From assembly GCF_014696315.1 (NCBI RefSeq), contig NZ_JACJPX010000026.1, positions 1 to 64,000 on the forward strand: a stretch of 64,000 nucleotides of DNA, given 5' to 3'. The notes below the pieces were generated by a model. The model searched no databases, had not been told where the DNA came from, and saw only the letters and a list, made by a program, of their open reading frames with translations. Below, piece after piece: positions 30,562-39,857 of this stretch. Within the stretch, counting starts at the first letter, position 1. Every line of letters starts with the position of its first letter. The position numbers were made by a program, and so were the translations under genes. Source of the stretch: Calothrix membranacea FACHB-236. Its GTDB lineage: Bacteria; Cyanobacteriota; Cyanobacteriia; Cyanobacteriales; Nostocaceae.

Positions 30562-31092
30562 ATGCAGCGAATTTCTATTGTCGGAACCACCGGTTCAGGT
30601 AAGACGACTTTAGCGAAGCAAATTTCTTTGCGCCGCAACATACCCCACATAGAACTAGATTATTTGCACTGGGAACCCAACTGGGTAGAAGTACCAAACC
30701 ATGTGATGCGAGAAAGAGTGTCTCAATCACTATCAGGTAATAGCTGGGTAGTAGATGGTAATTACAGTATTGTGCGGGATATAGTTTGGGGAACAGCTGA
30801 CACCGTTGTGTGGTTAGATTATTCTTGGTGGGTAGTGATGAGTCGAATATTGCGGCGCACAATGTCGCGGGTAGTGACAAAACAAGAAGTCTGCAATGGC
30901 AACCGCGAAACATGGCAAACTACCTTTAGCGGCGATTCTATAATTTTGTGGGCGCTAAAAACTTACGATAAAAAGCGCAAGGAATATCCCCAGCTATTTA
31001 CCAAATCAGAGTATTCCCATTTAAGAATTGTACATCTGCGATCGCCTGCCGCTACCGAAAATTGGCTACACAAGAATTTTGCCGAAAAATGA
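30562..31092 (+). CDS. FlaR/adenylate-kinase-like P-loop protein
   Basis: The 176-residue NTPase begins RISIVGTTGSGKTTLAKQIS (Walker A) and continues with ELDYLHWEPNW and VVDGNYSIVRDIVWGTADTV, the layout of DNA-topology-modulation FlaR-like proteins, which are small adenylate-kinase-related kinases. Walker B is likely the hydrophobic DTVVWLDYS. The biological substrate is unknown. It is single-gene, convergent with the methyltransferase beyond a 20-bp repeat array. Confidence 0.85.
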   Translation: MQRISIVGTTGSGKTTLAKQISLRRNIPHIELDYLHWEPNWVEVPNHVMRERVSQSLSGNSWVVDGNYSIVRDIVWGTADTVVWLDYSWWVVMSRILRRTMSRVVTKQEVCNGNRETWQTTFSGDSIILWALKTYDKKRKEYPQLFTKSEYSHLRIVHLRSPAATENWLHKNFAEK

Positions 31093-31188
31093 AAACGGAA
31101 GATAGAATAAGTTTTAGCCGCTGATTGCCAAGCAAAAGCTTTTATGAGTGAGTATTTATTGATATTTGTGCAAATTAGCTAGTTTATC

Positions 31189-31406
31189 GATTGTGAACCT
31201 GATGCACGATTTGTAAACTTGATGCACGAGTTCGTGAACTTGATTCACAAGTCGTGAACTTGATGCACGAGTTCGTGTACTTGATTCCCAAGTCGTAAAC
31301 TTGATGCACGAGTTCGTGTAATTGATTCACAAGTCGTAAACTTGATGCACGAGTTGTAAACTTGATTCCCAAGTCGTAAACTTGATTCACGAGTTGTAAA
31401 CTTGAT
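31189..31406. repeat. Tandem array of a degenerate 20-21-bp unit, 11 copies
   Basis: The core cTTGATKCacrAGTtcGTr starts at 31198, 31218, 31239, 31259, 31280, 31300, 31321, 31341, 31361, 31381 and 31401. Units alternate between GATGCACGAGTT and GATTCACAAGTC forms, and cacgagttcgtg within some units is itself a small hairpin. It fills the gap between two convergent genes. Confidence 0.95.
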
Positions 31407-31484
31407 AATTTAATTTCACCATAACGTCAGGGCGATCGCATATTTATATCCCCTGGAAGCTGAGAAATTTCTTAGCTGTGGTTC

Positions 31485-32141
31485 CTATTTTGTGGCTACG
31501 CCCATAATATGAGGACTGACAATCGGGAATGGGGCCTCGAAATGCTCATAATTTAACTTAGAAAACCCAGCTTCTTCTAAAGCCACCCAAGTTTCCCTGT
31601 CTGGATGACAACCATCACCTAAAAATTGCCAAATTGGACGAACGGTACTTTGCACGCGTCGTAAAAAAGTACCACTGGGTGCGGCGACATGTTCCATAAA
31701 TAAAAAGCGTCCACCAGGTTTGAGAACCCTTAAGATTTCTCTAAATGTAGCGGCTAGATTTGGTACTGAACACAAAACTAAAGTACTCACCACGGTATCT
31801 ATGCTGTTATTTGATGCATCTATGCTTTCAGCCGTACCTGTGCGGATATCGATGTTTAGACCTAACTGTTCGGCTGCTTCTCGCAGATAAGAATGCATGA
31901 ATGGGTTTGGCTCAATTCCAATCCAGTTTATATCTTGCGGGTAGTAGGATAGGTTGGGGCCTGTTCCAGGGCCTATTTCTAAAATATTACCGTAGAGATT
32001 GGCAAAGAGAGAAGTTTTGCGATCGCTTACGGCTTTTTCATATTCAGCGCTACCTTGAGCCATCATCCAAGCAAACAGGCGCTTACCACAATTACTGCAA
32101 ATATGATTTGCTGATTGTCCACAAGTTTGCTTCTCGGTCAT
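31485..32141 (-). CDS. SAM-dependent methyltransferase (UbiE/METTL7-like)
   Basis: The 218-residue class I methyltransferase has NILEIGPGTGPNLSYY (motif I), WIGIEPNPFM (acidic strand 2), IDTVVSTLVLCSVPN (motif II) and ILRVLKPGGRFLFMEHV (motif III). The C-terminal GDGCHPDRETWVALEEAGFS is typical of the METTL7/thiol-methyltransferase-like branch. An N-terminal CSNCGKR pair could bind metal but is too short to be sure. The substrate is unknown. Confidence 0.88.
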   Translation of the reverse strand: MTEKQTCGQSANHICSNCGKRLFAWMMAQGSAEYEKAVSDRKTSLFANLYGNILEIGPGTGPNLSYYPQDINWIGIEPNPFMHSYLREAAEQLGLNIDIRTGTAESIDASNNSIDTVVSTLVLCSVPNLAATFREILRVLKPGGRFLFMEHVAAPSGTFLRRVQSTVRPIWQFLGDGCHPDRETWVALEEAGFSKLNYEHFEAPFPIVSPHIMGVATK

Positions 32142-32281
32142 ATTCCACTTCGCCTAATATTTCAGCCTCTATGTTCCTTCAGCATACAATTTTTGATTTG
32201 TGAAAAAATCTCACCTTTGATGCTGATGCTGTACTCTCGCCGCTAACGCATCCTACGTGAACTGATAACAATTAGGAATTT

Positions 32282-32710
32282 TTATGAGGTTTTTAGCTTT
32301 TTTCTTTCTGCTAACCAAGTAAACAACACAATACCGCAAAAGTCGGCAGTTAAATCAACTAAGTCGAAAGAACGATAAGGTACAAAGAATTGAATTATTT
32401 CATCTATTACACAAATCAAGATCACAATCATCGGAGCCAATGGCAAAGAAATATTAAAAACTTGGATTTTACGTTTATTCCAAGCTAAATGGCTGATAAA
32501 AGCAGCAATACCTAACAAAAGAAAATGCAAAATTGCATCGTAATGAGGAAATTGCGCTAGTTCTGTAGGAATAACTTTTAGATATGCAGATAGCGAGATA
32601 GACATCAAAATGCCAAAGTAAACCCAAAATGCAAATACCCAAGGTCTATTAGCTTTCATTTTCAGCGTAGAAAAGGTAGTATTTATAACTCCAAAAATAA
32701 CAAAGAGCAT
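32282..32710 (-). CDS. VanZ-like membrane protein
   Basis: The 142-residue protein has four predicted membrane segments. The VanZ signature is in the second half: PHYDAILHFLLLGIAAF and DEIIQFFVPYRSFDLVDLTA, followed by DFCGIVLF. Members are implicated in envelope function or resistance to lipoglycopeptides, but the cyanobacterial role is unknown. A second ATG at residue 18 could be the true start. Confidence 0.85.
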   Translation of the reverse strand: MLFVIFGVINTTFSTLKMKANRPWVFAFWVYFGILMSISLSAYLKVIPTELAQFPHYDAILHFLLLGIAAFISHLAWNKRKIQVFNISLPLAPMIVILICVIDEIIQFFVPYRSFDLVDLTADFCGIVLFTWLAERKKLKTS

Positions 32711-32760
32711 TCCGCAATCAGAAATGCTCTATTTAGAAAAATTTTCTAAAGATAATGAGA

Positions 32761-32875
32761 AGTTAGAGATAATTTATAAAGTAAACCTTAAATTGTAGGA
32801 TGCGTTAGCGATAGCGTAACGCATCGACAAAGATGGTACGTTACTTAATATTTACTTTATAAATAGCCTCTTAGT
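32761..32875. repeat. Inverted-repeat element with nested palindrome
   Basis: ATTTATAAAGTAAA (32772-32785) pairs with TTTACTTTATAAAT (32851-32864), and similarity extends outward. The centre (32801-32823) is a palindrome with arms TGCGTTA and TAACGCA around gcgatagcg; the same palindrome recurs inverted at 54937-54961. A third end copy lies at 33373-33397. Confidence 0.65.
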
Positions 32876-32917
32876 TTGAATATTAACAATATTCAAAATG
32901 CCTAAATTAGCAAAAAA

Positions 32918-33178
32918 TTAGGCATGAAGATTGGCTTGTTCTTGTAACCAGGGGTCTACAGGCTGTCCATCTTTTCGACGCAATTCAATTTCTACTACCA
33001 TGACTTCTTTAGAACCAGGAGGAGCAGGTTTTTTATGGAAAATAATGTCATATGCTAGTGGATCGTGATTGCGTTCTTTTAACCATTCTTGCACTTTGGT
33101 AGTGGCAAAGAATGATTGACCTTGCTCAAACATCCGAGTAATCTGCATTTGTAGGGTGTAGGGATTTAGGCGACCCAT
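32918..33178 (-). CDS. Small hypothetical protein
   Basis: The 86-residue protein has no membrane segment or known motif. It contains YTLQMQITRMFEQGQSFF, KVQEWLKERNHDPLAYDIIF and VEIELRRKDGQPVDPWLQEQ. An AAGGTGG ribosome site stands six bases before the ATG, which supports a real gene. The family is not recognised. Confidence 0.65.
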   Translation of the reverse strand: MGRLNPYTLQMQITRMFEQGQSFFATTKVQEWLKERNHDPLAYDIIFHKKPAPPGSKEVMVVEIELRRKDGQPVDPWLQEQANLHA

Positions 33179-33610
33179 TTTTAACCACCTTTCTCAAATA
33201 ATTTGCAGGGTTAGGAATGCCTACCCTACTTGACACTTTCATGTTACTTGGATCACAAGTAAGTTTTCTACTGTAAAAGATATTAATGCCAGCTTAATAT
33301 TTCCCTAAACTAGCGGAATAACAAAGCTTTGTACGTCTATATGCAATGGCTGTCAGGGTTGCAAGAAGATGTTTTACTTTATAAATAACCTCTTAGTATT
33401 ACTCAAATCCTCAAGTTATGGGGTGAGAGTCCAAATTTTTTCTTTTTGGGAGTACGGTAAACCTCATAACTGATATTGATGAGTATGAGTCAAAATTAAT
33501 CTATCTCAAGGGAAAGCCGCAAAATAGCCGGAGTACGGTAAACTGCAATACTAAACGGCTGAAGCGAAGATTACAATAAAAACTATAAAGCAAGTGGAGG
33601 AGCCACAAGG
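33179..33610. other. Intergenic region with two kinds of repeats
   Basis: It contains a third copy of the TTTACTTTATAAAT element end (33373-33397, 24 of 25 bases identical to 32851-32875, same orientation). It also holds two direct copies of AGTACGGTAAAC at 33451 and 33532, 81 bp apart, upstream of the DUF4870 gene, which could be regulator sites. Confidence 0.6.
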
Positions 33611-33985
33611 ATGCAAGTTACATACGACCCTGATAAGCGTAAATTGCTATCCTCTCTATGTCATGGGGCGATTTTCTTTAGTACAACATTGTTTTCTATT
33701 GGTGTTCCCATCGTAATTAATATTATTTCTGATGACCCAATTGTCAAAAGCAACGCCAAAGAATCGATTAATTTTCACTTTAATGTTTGGTTCTGGGCTA
33801 CTGTAATTGGAGTACCAATTGCGGTGCTATCTTTCCTGACTTTTGGTCTTGGCGGAATTTTATTCTTCCCTGTTGTAGCTTTGGGTTTTGCAATCCACTG
33901 GGGATTAACAATTTGGGCGCTATTTCACTGTCTAACCAATCCAGATGAACCATTCCGTTATCCGTTTATTTTTAGAGTTTTTTAA
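33611..33985 (+). CDS. DUF4870 membrane protein
   Basis: The 124-residue protein has three hydrophobic segments (about 19-40, 58-80, 86-108) and family phrases LSSLCHGAIFF, VKSNAKESINFHFN and FRYPFIFRVF. The function of the family is unknown. A strong AAGTGGAGGAG ribosome site precedes the ATG, and an intrinsic terminator follows. Confidence 0.85.
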   Translation: MQVTYDPDKRKLLSSLCHGAIFFSTTLFSIGVPIVINIISDDPIVKSNAKESINFHFNVWFWATVIGVPIAVLSFLTFGLGGILFFPVVALGFAIHWGLTIWALFHCLTNPDEPFRYPFIFRVF

Positions 33986-34019
33986 TCTTACAAACTACAG
34001 ATAGAAGAGGATGTTTGCC

Positions 34020-34050
34020 AAAGGGATTGAGAATATCATCCCTTTTTTTT
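34020..34050 (+). terminator. Intrinsic terminator after the DUF4870 gene
   Basis: AAAGGGAT pairs with ATCCCTTT around a 10-nt loop, and the right arm runs into an unbroken T-tract of about ten bases. Confidence 0.88.
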
Positions 34051-34107
34051 TAAGGATGCGATCGCAGGAATAAAACTCTCAGGAAACATGAGTATCTAAA
34101 CGAAGTT

Positions 34108-34323
34108 TTATCCGACCTCAAATGCACTAAGAATATCTTCAGGTAAAGGTGCATCAAAATCATCTGGTACTTTAAATTCTCCTGCACACAAACCAAATGG
34201 GCGTTGCTGTTTATTGGTGATTGCGATTGCTTGTAATTCAGTAGTTGGTGTATCTGGTGGGAGAATGGTAAAACTGTCACCAGCTTCAAATTGATTAGGA
34301 TATTTTGAGAAATCTTTTTGCAT
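34108..34323 (-). CDS. Small protein with DUF2281/antitoxin-like tail
   Basis: The 71-residue protein ends FKVPDDFDAPLPEDILSAFE, a phrase typical of DUF2281-like or AbrB-associated antitoxin tails in cyanobacteria. The N-terminal half lacks the usual DNA-binding part, and no toxin gene is adjacent. An overlapping frame (34050-34289) is judged spurious because it lacks this signature. It may be an orphan or a remnant of a toxin-antitoxin locus. Confidence 0.6.
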   Translation of the reverse strand: MQKDFSKYPNQFEAGDSFTILPPDTPTTELQAIAITNKQQRPFGLCAGEFKVPDDFDAPLPEDILSAFEVG

Positions 34324-34621
34324 TTGAGTATTTCGGCGTAGTAGTGTGAAGACGGTGCATATCCTGAATTAATGGTAGTGTGATCGCACTCGGTCTGTCT
34401 TTGTTAAAACGATAGTATAAATCAACAATTAATCTTATTAAGATGCATAGATTTTTACCTCAATAAACAAATTAATTAACAAAATTTATTTTCAGTAAAA
34501 TTACTATTACATGAATTTGCCAGTATCGCATAAAACTTTATTTATGAGTTCCAAGTATTTTGGTTGATACTTATAAGTCAAGATTTTCCAGCATTCAATA
34601 ACTGTTAATTCAAGGGTAAAA

Positions 34622-35605
34622 ATGACAAGTATTGACACGTCCTCTCAAGAAAAAGCAAGAAATTTTATTGCAGAGATTATAGAAAAGCTGCAAGCTCAGC
34701 GTGGAAATAAATTTACGTTTCTTTTGGTCGGTCGTACAGGAGTTGGAAAATCAAGCACTATAAATAGCTTAATGGGTAAAGAAATTGCCCAAGTTGGTGA
34801 TTATGAACCGACAACAATGGAGATTAAACCTTATAACTCTGATATCAATGGAGTTGACTTTATAGTTATAGATACACCTGGTCTTTGTGATGATATTGAG
34901 GAAGTAGGTAATGATTATAAGTATCTAGAACTCATGCGTTCAAACGTTAGTCAGGTTGATTCAATGTGGTTTGTCAGCCGTCTAGATGAGACCAGGGTTA
35001 CTAGCGACGAAAAACGAGGAATAAAGCTGATCTCCGACGCATTTAAGTCAAATATTTGGCAAAACGCTGTTATTGTATTCACATTCGCAGGAAATATTGA
35101 TGCATCAAAATATGAACTTGCACTGAAGAAAAGAACCGAACTTATTCGTAACGAAATAGCAAAATACACAGGAATTGCAATAGCAAATAACATTCCATCA
35201 GTCGCGGTAGATAATAAGAATGAAACAACTCCGGATGGCGAAAAATGGCTTGCAGAACTTTACACACAAGTGTACGCCAGAATGTCTGTTAAAGGTGCGG
35301 CTCCATTCTTAATGGCAACTGTTGAGCGTGTAAAACCACCAGAGAAGAAAAAAGAAGTTATTTATGTACCAACCCCTGTAATCAATCCTCATCCTGAAGC
35401 AAATCCAACATATAGTAGACCAATTGAGCTTAATGATAGGCAAGCTGAAATAGTCCGAAATAAGACTTCAGATGTCTTGCAATTTACAGTTGCAGTAGCA
35501 AGCGTAGGAGCTGCAATTGGAGCTATAGCTGGGCCTGCTGGTGCTGCTATTGGAGGTGCAATTGGTGGGGTAATAGGATTTTTTGGTGGGTTATTTGGAA
35601 AATGA
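34622..35605 (+). CDS. AIG1/Toc34-like GTPase with C-terminal glycine zipper
   Basis: The 327-residue protein has a septin/AIG1/Toc-type GTPase domain (about 30-215). G1 is GRTGVGKSS (37-45), G2 is Thr64/65 in YEPTTMEI and G3 is DTPG (84-87). After that come VSRLDETRVTSDEK and SNIWQNAVIVFTFAGN, which align in order with the helix and G4 strand of Toc34/GIMAP proteins. The G4 His/Asn-Lys-Asp is replaced by TFAGN. A proline-rich linker leads to a Gly/Ala hairpin (294-326, SVGAAIGAIAGPAGAAIGGA), likely membrane-inserting. The stop overlaps the start of the next GTPase (ATGA), so the two are translationally coupled. Confidence 0.85.
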   Translation: MTSIDTSSQEKARNFIAEIIEKLQAQRGNKFTFLLVGRTGVGKSSTINSLMGKEIAQVGDYEPTTMEIKPYNSDINGVDFIVIDTPGLCDDIEEVGNDYKYLELMRSNVSQVDSMWFVSRLDETRVTSDEKRGIKLISDAFKSNIWQNAVIVFTFAGNIDASKYELALKKRTELIRNEIAKYTGIAIANNIPSVAVDNKNETTPDGEKWLAELYTQVYARMSVKGAAPFLMATVERVKPPEKKKEVIYVPTPVINPHPEANPTYSRPIELNDRQAEIVRNKTSDVLQFTVAVASVGAAIGAIAGPAGAAIGGAIGGVIGFFGGLFGK

Positions 35606-36183
35606 TGCGTAAATTTTTGCTATTTGGGCGTACAGGTGTAGGTAAATCAAGTTTCGTAAATACTACTTTTGGTGATTACATTGCTGAGACTTCAGAATTT
35701 GAAGCCTGCACAAAATTTGTTGAACATTATGCTTACGATACACCTTTAGGCAATGTATCCCTTATAGATACACCCGGATTAGCTGAAGATGATGAGGCTT
35801 GTGATGAGGCATACTTATCTTTAGTAAAAGCTAAAGTTGATTTAGATGAAATTTACGCGACAATCTATGTGAGCCGTCTTAACGAAACGCGTTTTCGTCC
35901 AGATGAAAAGCGGACACTACGCCTTTTAACTAATCGGCTAGGTGCATCTATTTGGAATCGTTCAATACTTGTTTTAACTTTTGCTGCATCTGTTCCTGAA
36001 GAGCAACGTGAGGAAGCCACTTCTAGGAGAATTTTACATATTGAGGAGTTTCTACAAACTCTGACTTTAGAAAATAGACTAGTACCCCAATTCAGAAATT
36101 TTCATGAATACTGGCTGGTAGATAATATCGTAAGTCATTGGGCACCAGATGGAGTATCTGTCTTATCGCTCCTGACAGCTTGA
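35602..36183 (+). CDS. AIG1/Toc34-like GTPase, compact partner
   Basis: The 193-residue protein is a bare GTPase domain with G1 GRTGVGKSS (9-17), G3 DTPGL (56-60), VSRLNETRFRPDEK and ASIWNRSILVLTFAAS. It is clearly paralogous to the preceding gene but has no membrane hairpin and a switch region of different length. The ATGA overlap implies coupled synthesis and probably a heterodimer, since this GTPase class acts by dimerisation across the nucleotide. It ends just before a bidirectional hairpin shared with alaS. Confidence 0.85.
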   Translation: MMRKFLLFGRTGVGKSSFVNTTFGDYIAETSEFEACTKFVEHYAYDTPLGNVSLIDTPGLAEDDEACDEAYLSLVKAKVDLDEIYATIYVSRLNETRFRPDEKRTLRLLTNRLGASIWNRSILVLTFAASVPEEQREEATSRRILHIEEFLQTLTLENRLVPQFRNFHEYWLVDNIVSHWAPDGVSVLSLLTA

Positions 36184-36229
36184 ATCGCCATTATATCATT
36201 TGTTTGTTTTACCTTTAATACACAATTCT

Positions 36230-36252
36230 AAGGCAGGCGTTTTGCCTGCCTT
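36230..36252. terminator. Bidirectional hairpin between GTPase pair and alaS
   Basis: AAGGCAGGC pairs exactly with GCCTGCCTT around a GTTTT loop in the convergent gap. T-rich sequence follows in the plus direction, though it is weak. Confidence 0.6.
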
Positions 36253-36265
36253 TAAATTAATAGAA

Positions 36266-38908
36266 TTAACTCAATCCAGCCTTTAAATCACTCAGCGCTT
36301 GTGTTAAAGCCTCTGGTAACTTACTTGCATCACGTCCGCCAGCTTGGGCTAAATTTGGTCTTCCACCACCGCCACCGCCGCAAATTTTGGCGATCGCACC
36401 GACAAATTTACCTGCTTGCAAACCTTTTTTATTCACCTCTGCACTAAAGGCTGCAACTAAGCTGACTTTATCGGCTTCGGGAACTGAACCCAATACCACC
36501 GCACCGTTACTGAGTTTTTGTAATAAGCGTTCGGCTGCGGTTTTTAAGGATTCTGGATCGACATCATCGAGTTGGGCGACGATAATTTTATAATCGCCTA
36601 CAGATTGAGCTGATTGCAGCAAGCTATCAGACTTAGCGATCGCTAATTGTCCTTTCAATACATCCAGTTGTTTTTGGCTGGTTCGCAGTTCGTTTTGCAG
36701 AGTTGTGATTCTCTCTGGTAGTTCTTCGGGTTTGACTTTAAAGCGATCGCTTAAATCTTTGACGACTTTATCGCGTATATTCAGGTAATCTAGCACCGCC
36801 GGGCCGGAAACCGCTTCAATGCGTCGCACCCCAGAAGCTACACCAGCCTCAGAAATGATTTTAAAAACGCCAATCTCCGCAGTATTACTGACATGGGTAC
36901 CACCACACAGTTCCATTGATACGCCTGTGAAGTCAATCACCCGCACTTCATCACCATATTTTTCGCCAAACATGGCAACAGCACCCCTAGCTTTGGCTTC
37001 TGCTAAAGGTAATATTTCTATCTTTGCACTATGTGCCTCGGCAATCCAAGTATTCACTTGTTCCTCAACTTGCTGGACTTCTTCTGCTGTTAAAGCACGG
37101 GGACAGTTGAAGTCAAAGCGCAATCTGTCGAAGGAAACCAAAGAACCTGCTTGAGAAATACCTTCATCGACAAATTTCTTTAACGCTGCTTGTAACAGGT
37201 GGGTTGCTGTGTGGTTAGCTTGCAGACGACGACGACAAGCACGGTCGATTTGAGCAGTTACAGCATCTCCTACTCGGATTGTACCGCGTTCGATGCGCCC
37301 GAAGTGGATAAAGAAATCTGATTCTTTTTTCACATCATCAATGCGAATCACCACGCCATCGCCGGAGATATAACCGCGATCGCCTATTTGCCCCCCAGAT
37401 TCGGCATAGAATGGGGTCTGATCCAACACCAGTTGTATTTCTGTGCCAGCTTCTGCTGCTTCTTGAGCTACACCACCCACTAACAGCGCTTCGACTTTGG
37501 CGGTGGCTGTAGGTTGGGTATAGCCTAAAAATTCGGTGGCGTGGATATGTTCTGCCAGTTTATCGAGGGAACCCTGCACTGTTAAATCGATAGTTTCATG
37601 GGCTGCTTTGGCACGTTCCACCTGTTTTTGCATTTCGGCATTGAATCCGGCTTCATCAACGGTGAGGTTGTTTTCTTCAGCAACTTCTTGGGTAAGTTCT
37701 AGGGGGAATCCGTAGGTGTCATACAAAGTAAAGGCACTTTCACCGCTAATTTGGGTTTGTCCTTGCTGTTTTACCTGTTGAATAATTTCTTCCAGCAGTT
37801 TTTCCCCTCTGTCGAGAGTTCGCAGGAAATTAGACTCTTCCCGTTGCAGTTCGGCTTTAATTGCTGCTTCCCGTTGCCGCACATTAGGGTAAGCTGATTC
37901 GGAAAGTGCGATCGCAGTTTCGGCAACTTGGGTCGTAAATTCTCCAGAAATCCCGATTAATCGCCCATGACGTACCACCCGCCGAATTAATCGCCGCAGT
38001 ATATAACCCCGCCCCACGTTGGAGGCGCGAATTTCATCAGCAATCATGTGGACAACAGCACGCACGTGATCGCCAATTACTTTCAGGGAGATTTTGGTTT
38101 TCTCGTCGCTGCTGTGGTAATCAATCTCCGCAATTTTGGCTGCTGTTTGAATAATCGGGAAAATTAAATCAGTTTCGTAGTTATTCGGGACTTTTTGCAG
38201 GATTTGGGCCATGCGTTCCAAACCCATACCCGTATCAATGTTTTTATTTTGCAGTGGTGTTAAATTCCCTTGTGCATCCTGGTTATATTGCATGAAAACC
38301 AGGTTATAAAATTCGATAAACCGGGAATCGTCTTCTAAATCAATGGTGTCGTTGCCGCGTTCCGGGTGGAAGTCGTAGTATATCTCAGAACAGGGGCCGC
38401 AAGGGCCAGTGGGGCCAGAGTTCCAAAAGTTATCATCTGTACCCATGCGCTTAATACGTGCTTCGGGAACGCCGATTTGATCCCGCCAAATGGCATAGGC
38501 TTCGTCATCTTCTTCAAAGACGCTGACGACCAAGTTATTGGGGGAAAAACCAAAAACTTGCGTGGAGATTTCCCATCCCCAAGCGATCGCTTGTTCTTTA
38601 AAATAATCACCAAAGCTGAAGTTACCCAGCATCTCAAAAAACGTGTGATGGCGTTTGGTGCGGCCGACGTTTTCGATATCGTTGGTGCGGATGCATTTCT
38701 GGGAAGTAGTAGCGCGGTTAAAGTCCGGCGTACGTTGTCCCAAGAATATCGGTTTAAATGGTAGCATCCCCGCGATCGTCAGCAGCACAGTTGGGTCTTC
38801 AGGCACAAGGGAAGCACTTGGGAGAATCTGGTGTCCCCGTTGAGCAAAGAAGTTAAGGAATTGTTGGCGAATTTCGTTACCGCTGAGTTTCTGGGGATTG
38901 GAAGACAT
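36266..38908 (-). CDS. alaS: Alanyl-tRNA synthetase
   Basis: The 880-residue enzyme has the full bacterial AlaRS layout. N-terminal catalytic core: [55 protein letters not shown] and FNLVFMQYN-like [13 protein letters not shown]. Editing domain: [19 protein letters not shown] and [16 protein letters not shown] zinc/editing motifs. C-terminal C-Ala domain: [17 protein letters not shown]. The protein charges tRNA-Ala and edits mischarged Ser/Gly. The ATG start is standard. It is monocistronic. Confidence 0.97.
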   Translation of the reverse strand: MSSNPQKLSGNEIRQQFLNFFAQRGHQILPSASLVPEDPTVLLTIAGMLPFKPIFLGQRTPDFNRATTSQKCIRTNDIENVGRTKRHHTFFEMLGNFSFGDYFKEQAIAWGWEISTQVFGFSPNNLVVSVFEEDDEAYAIWRDQIGVPEARIKRMGTDDNFWNSGPTGPCGPCSEIYYDFHPERGNDTIDLEDDSRFIEFYNLVFMQYNQDAQGNLTPLQNKNIDTGMGLERMAQILQKVPNNYETDLIFPIIQTAAKIAEIDYHSSDEKTKISLKVIGDHVRAVVHMIADEIRASNVGRGYILRRLIRRVVRHGRLIGISGEFTTQVAETAIALSESAYPNVRQREAAIKAELQREESNFLRTLDRGEKLLEEIIQQVKQQGQTQISGESAFTLYDTYGFPLELTQEVAEENNLTVDEAGFNAEMQKQVERAKAAHETIDLTVQGSLDKLAEHIHATEFLGYTQPTATAKVEALLVGGVAQEAAEAGTEIQLVLDQTPFYAESGGQIGDRGYISGDGVVIRIDDVKKESDFFIHFGRIERGTIRVGDAVTAQIDRACRRRLQANHTATHLLQAALKKFVDEGISQAGSLVSFDRLRFDFNCPRALTAEEVQQVEEQVNTWIAEAHSAKIEILPLAEAKARGAVAMFGEKYGDEVRVIDFTGVSMELCGGTHVSNTAEIGVFKIISEAGVASGVRRIEAVSGPAVLDYLNIRDKVVKDLSDRFKVKPEELPERITTLQNELRTSQKQLDVLKGQLAIAKSDSLLQSAQSVGDYKIIVAQLDDVDPESLKTAAERLLQKLSNGAVVLGSVPEADKVSLVAAFSAEVNKKGLQAGKFVGAIAKICGGGGGGRPNLAQAGGRDASKLPEALTQALSDLKAGLS

Positions 38909-39552
38909 GGGTTTTTACAAAGTGAGTATCAATAAATTGGGAAGGCCGACAGAGGATCTTTCTTCGCTTTTACAGACAAAGTATGCCGCAATCCAGGACA
39001 TCTGTGCTAAAAGTTTGTCACTTCCTCATATCTAGCACTATTCTCATTCAGCGTCGGGTGGAATGTTGCACGAATTAAGGCCTTATGATTCAAAAAATAT
39101 CCCATTACATTGAGCGCAGGGGACAAGGAACCGGAAAGAGGGGGGAGGAACTGCTATGTTGAGCCCAGAAATGGGGATAATTTATTTTCCCGTGGTTTCC
39201 ACAATCCAATAGTGGCGTATCAGTATTATTTGCATATATCTCTTTATACTTATATATTTTTCTATTTTAGAAAAGCTTGGAGATAGCCAATTACATTATT
39301 TCCCACCAAGTCAGACCAACTCTCCATTATTCAGCAACATCGAAACTCACAAACCCCTGAAAAATATAGTTTTCTTAGTTTTGAACTGGGAATTGAGAAT
39401 TTTGCATTTGTATAACTTTAATTGTAAAAGCAGCTATGCACTGCGATTGTGTACCAGCAAAATTACCTAACTCTGGTAGGATGAGTAATTTCCGCAGAAA
39501 GGATAATATTAAACCTTAAGAATAGATTAAGAATTTTTTTGAGGTTAGATTA
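38909..39552. other. Intergenic region, no gene seen
   Basis: This 644-bp divergent gap lies between alaS and the metallochaperone gene. I found no array, RNA gene or convincing ORF. It should contain both promoters and any metal-responsive operator for the chaperone. Confidence 0.5.
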
Positions 39553-39753
39553 ATGGCATTAAAACTGAAAGTACCGAACATAGCCTGTGAAGACTGTGCG
39601 GCTAAAATCAGTAACTCCATTCATGTAATGGAACCCGATGCGAAGGTGGATGTAGATGTCAGCGATAAAACTGTTACCGTAGAATCTGCAGCCTCAGAGG
39701 AGTCCATCAAACAGATTATTGTTGCTGCTGGTTATCAAATTGAAGGTTATTGA
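39553..39753 (+). CDS. Heavy-metal-associated (HMA) metallochaperone, Atx1/CopZ-like
   Basis: The 66-residue ferredoxin-fold protein has the metal-binding CxxC in IACEDCAAKI (Cys13, Cys16) and the typical closing IIVAAGYQIEGY. It is likely a soluble copper (or zinc) chaperone that hands metal to P-type ATPases; no ATPase is in the window. The residue before the motif is Ala (ACEDC) instead of the commoner Met/His-rich loop, as in cyanobacterial Atx1. A GAGG ribosome site is 8 bases upstream and an intrinsic terminator follows. Confidence 0.92.
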   Translation: MALKLKVPNIACEDCAAKISNSIHVMEPDAKVDVDVSDKTVTVESAASEESIKQIIVAAGYQIEGY

Positions 39754-39821
39754 TCGTAATATTCGCCTTCAGATAAATTTGCATCTGATAAGTTTTTAAA
39801 TTCAAATAGTTTGTTTCTTTA

Positions 39822-39857
39822 ATTGTCCGTCTCTACTCGAGGCGGACAATCTTGTTT
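39822..39857 (+). terminator. Intrinsic terminator after the metallochaperone gene
   Basis: A 12-bp stem (ATTGTCCGTCTC with GAGGCGGACAAT, one G-U) is followed by CTTGTTTT. Confidence 0.8.

Noticed and set aside
31184-31390. 68-codon ORF on the minus strand
   Set aside because: It is simply the 20-bp array read in one frame, and the unit length is not a stable multiple of three.
31189-31406. CRISPR array
   Set aside because: The 20-21-bp units are contiguous and degenerate with no unique spacers, and there are no cas genes.
34050-34289. 79-codon ORF overlapping the DUF2281-like gene
   Set aside because: The alternative frame carries the recognisable VPDDFDAPLPEDIL tail, so this one is a shadow.
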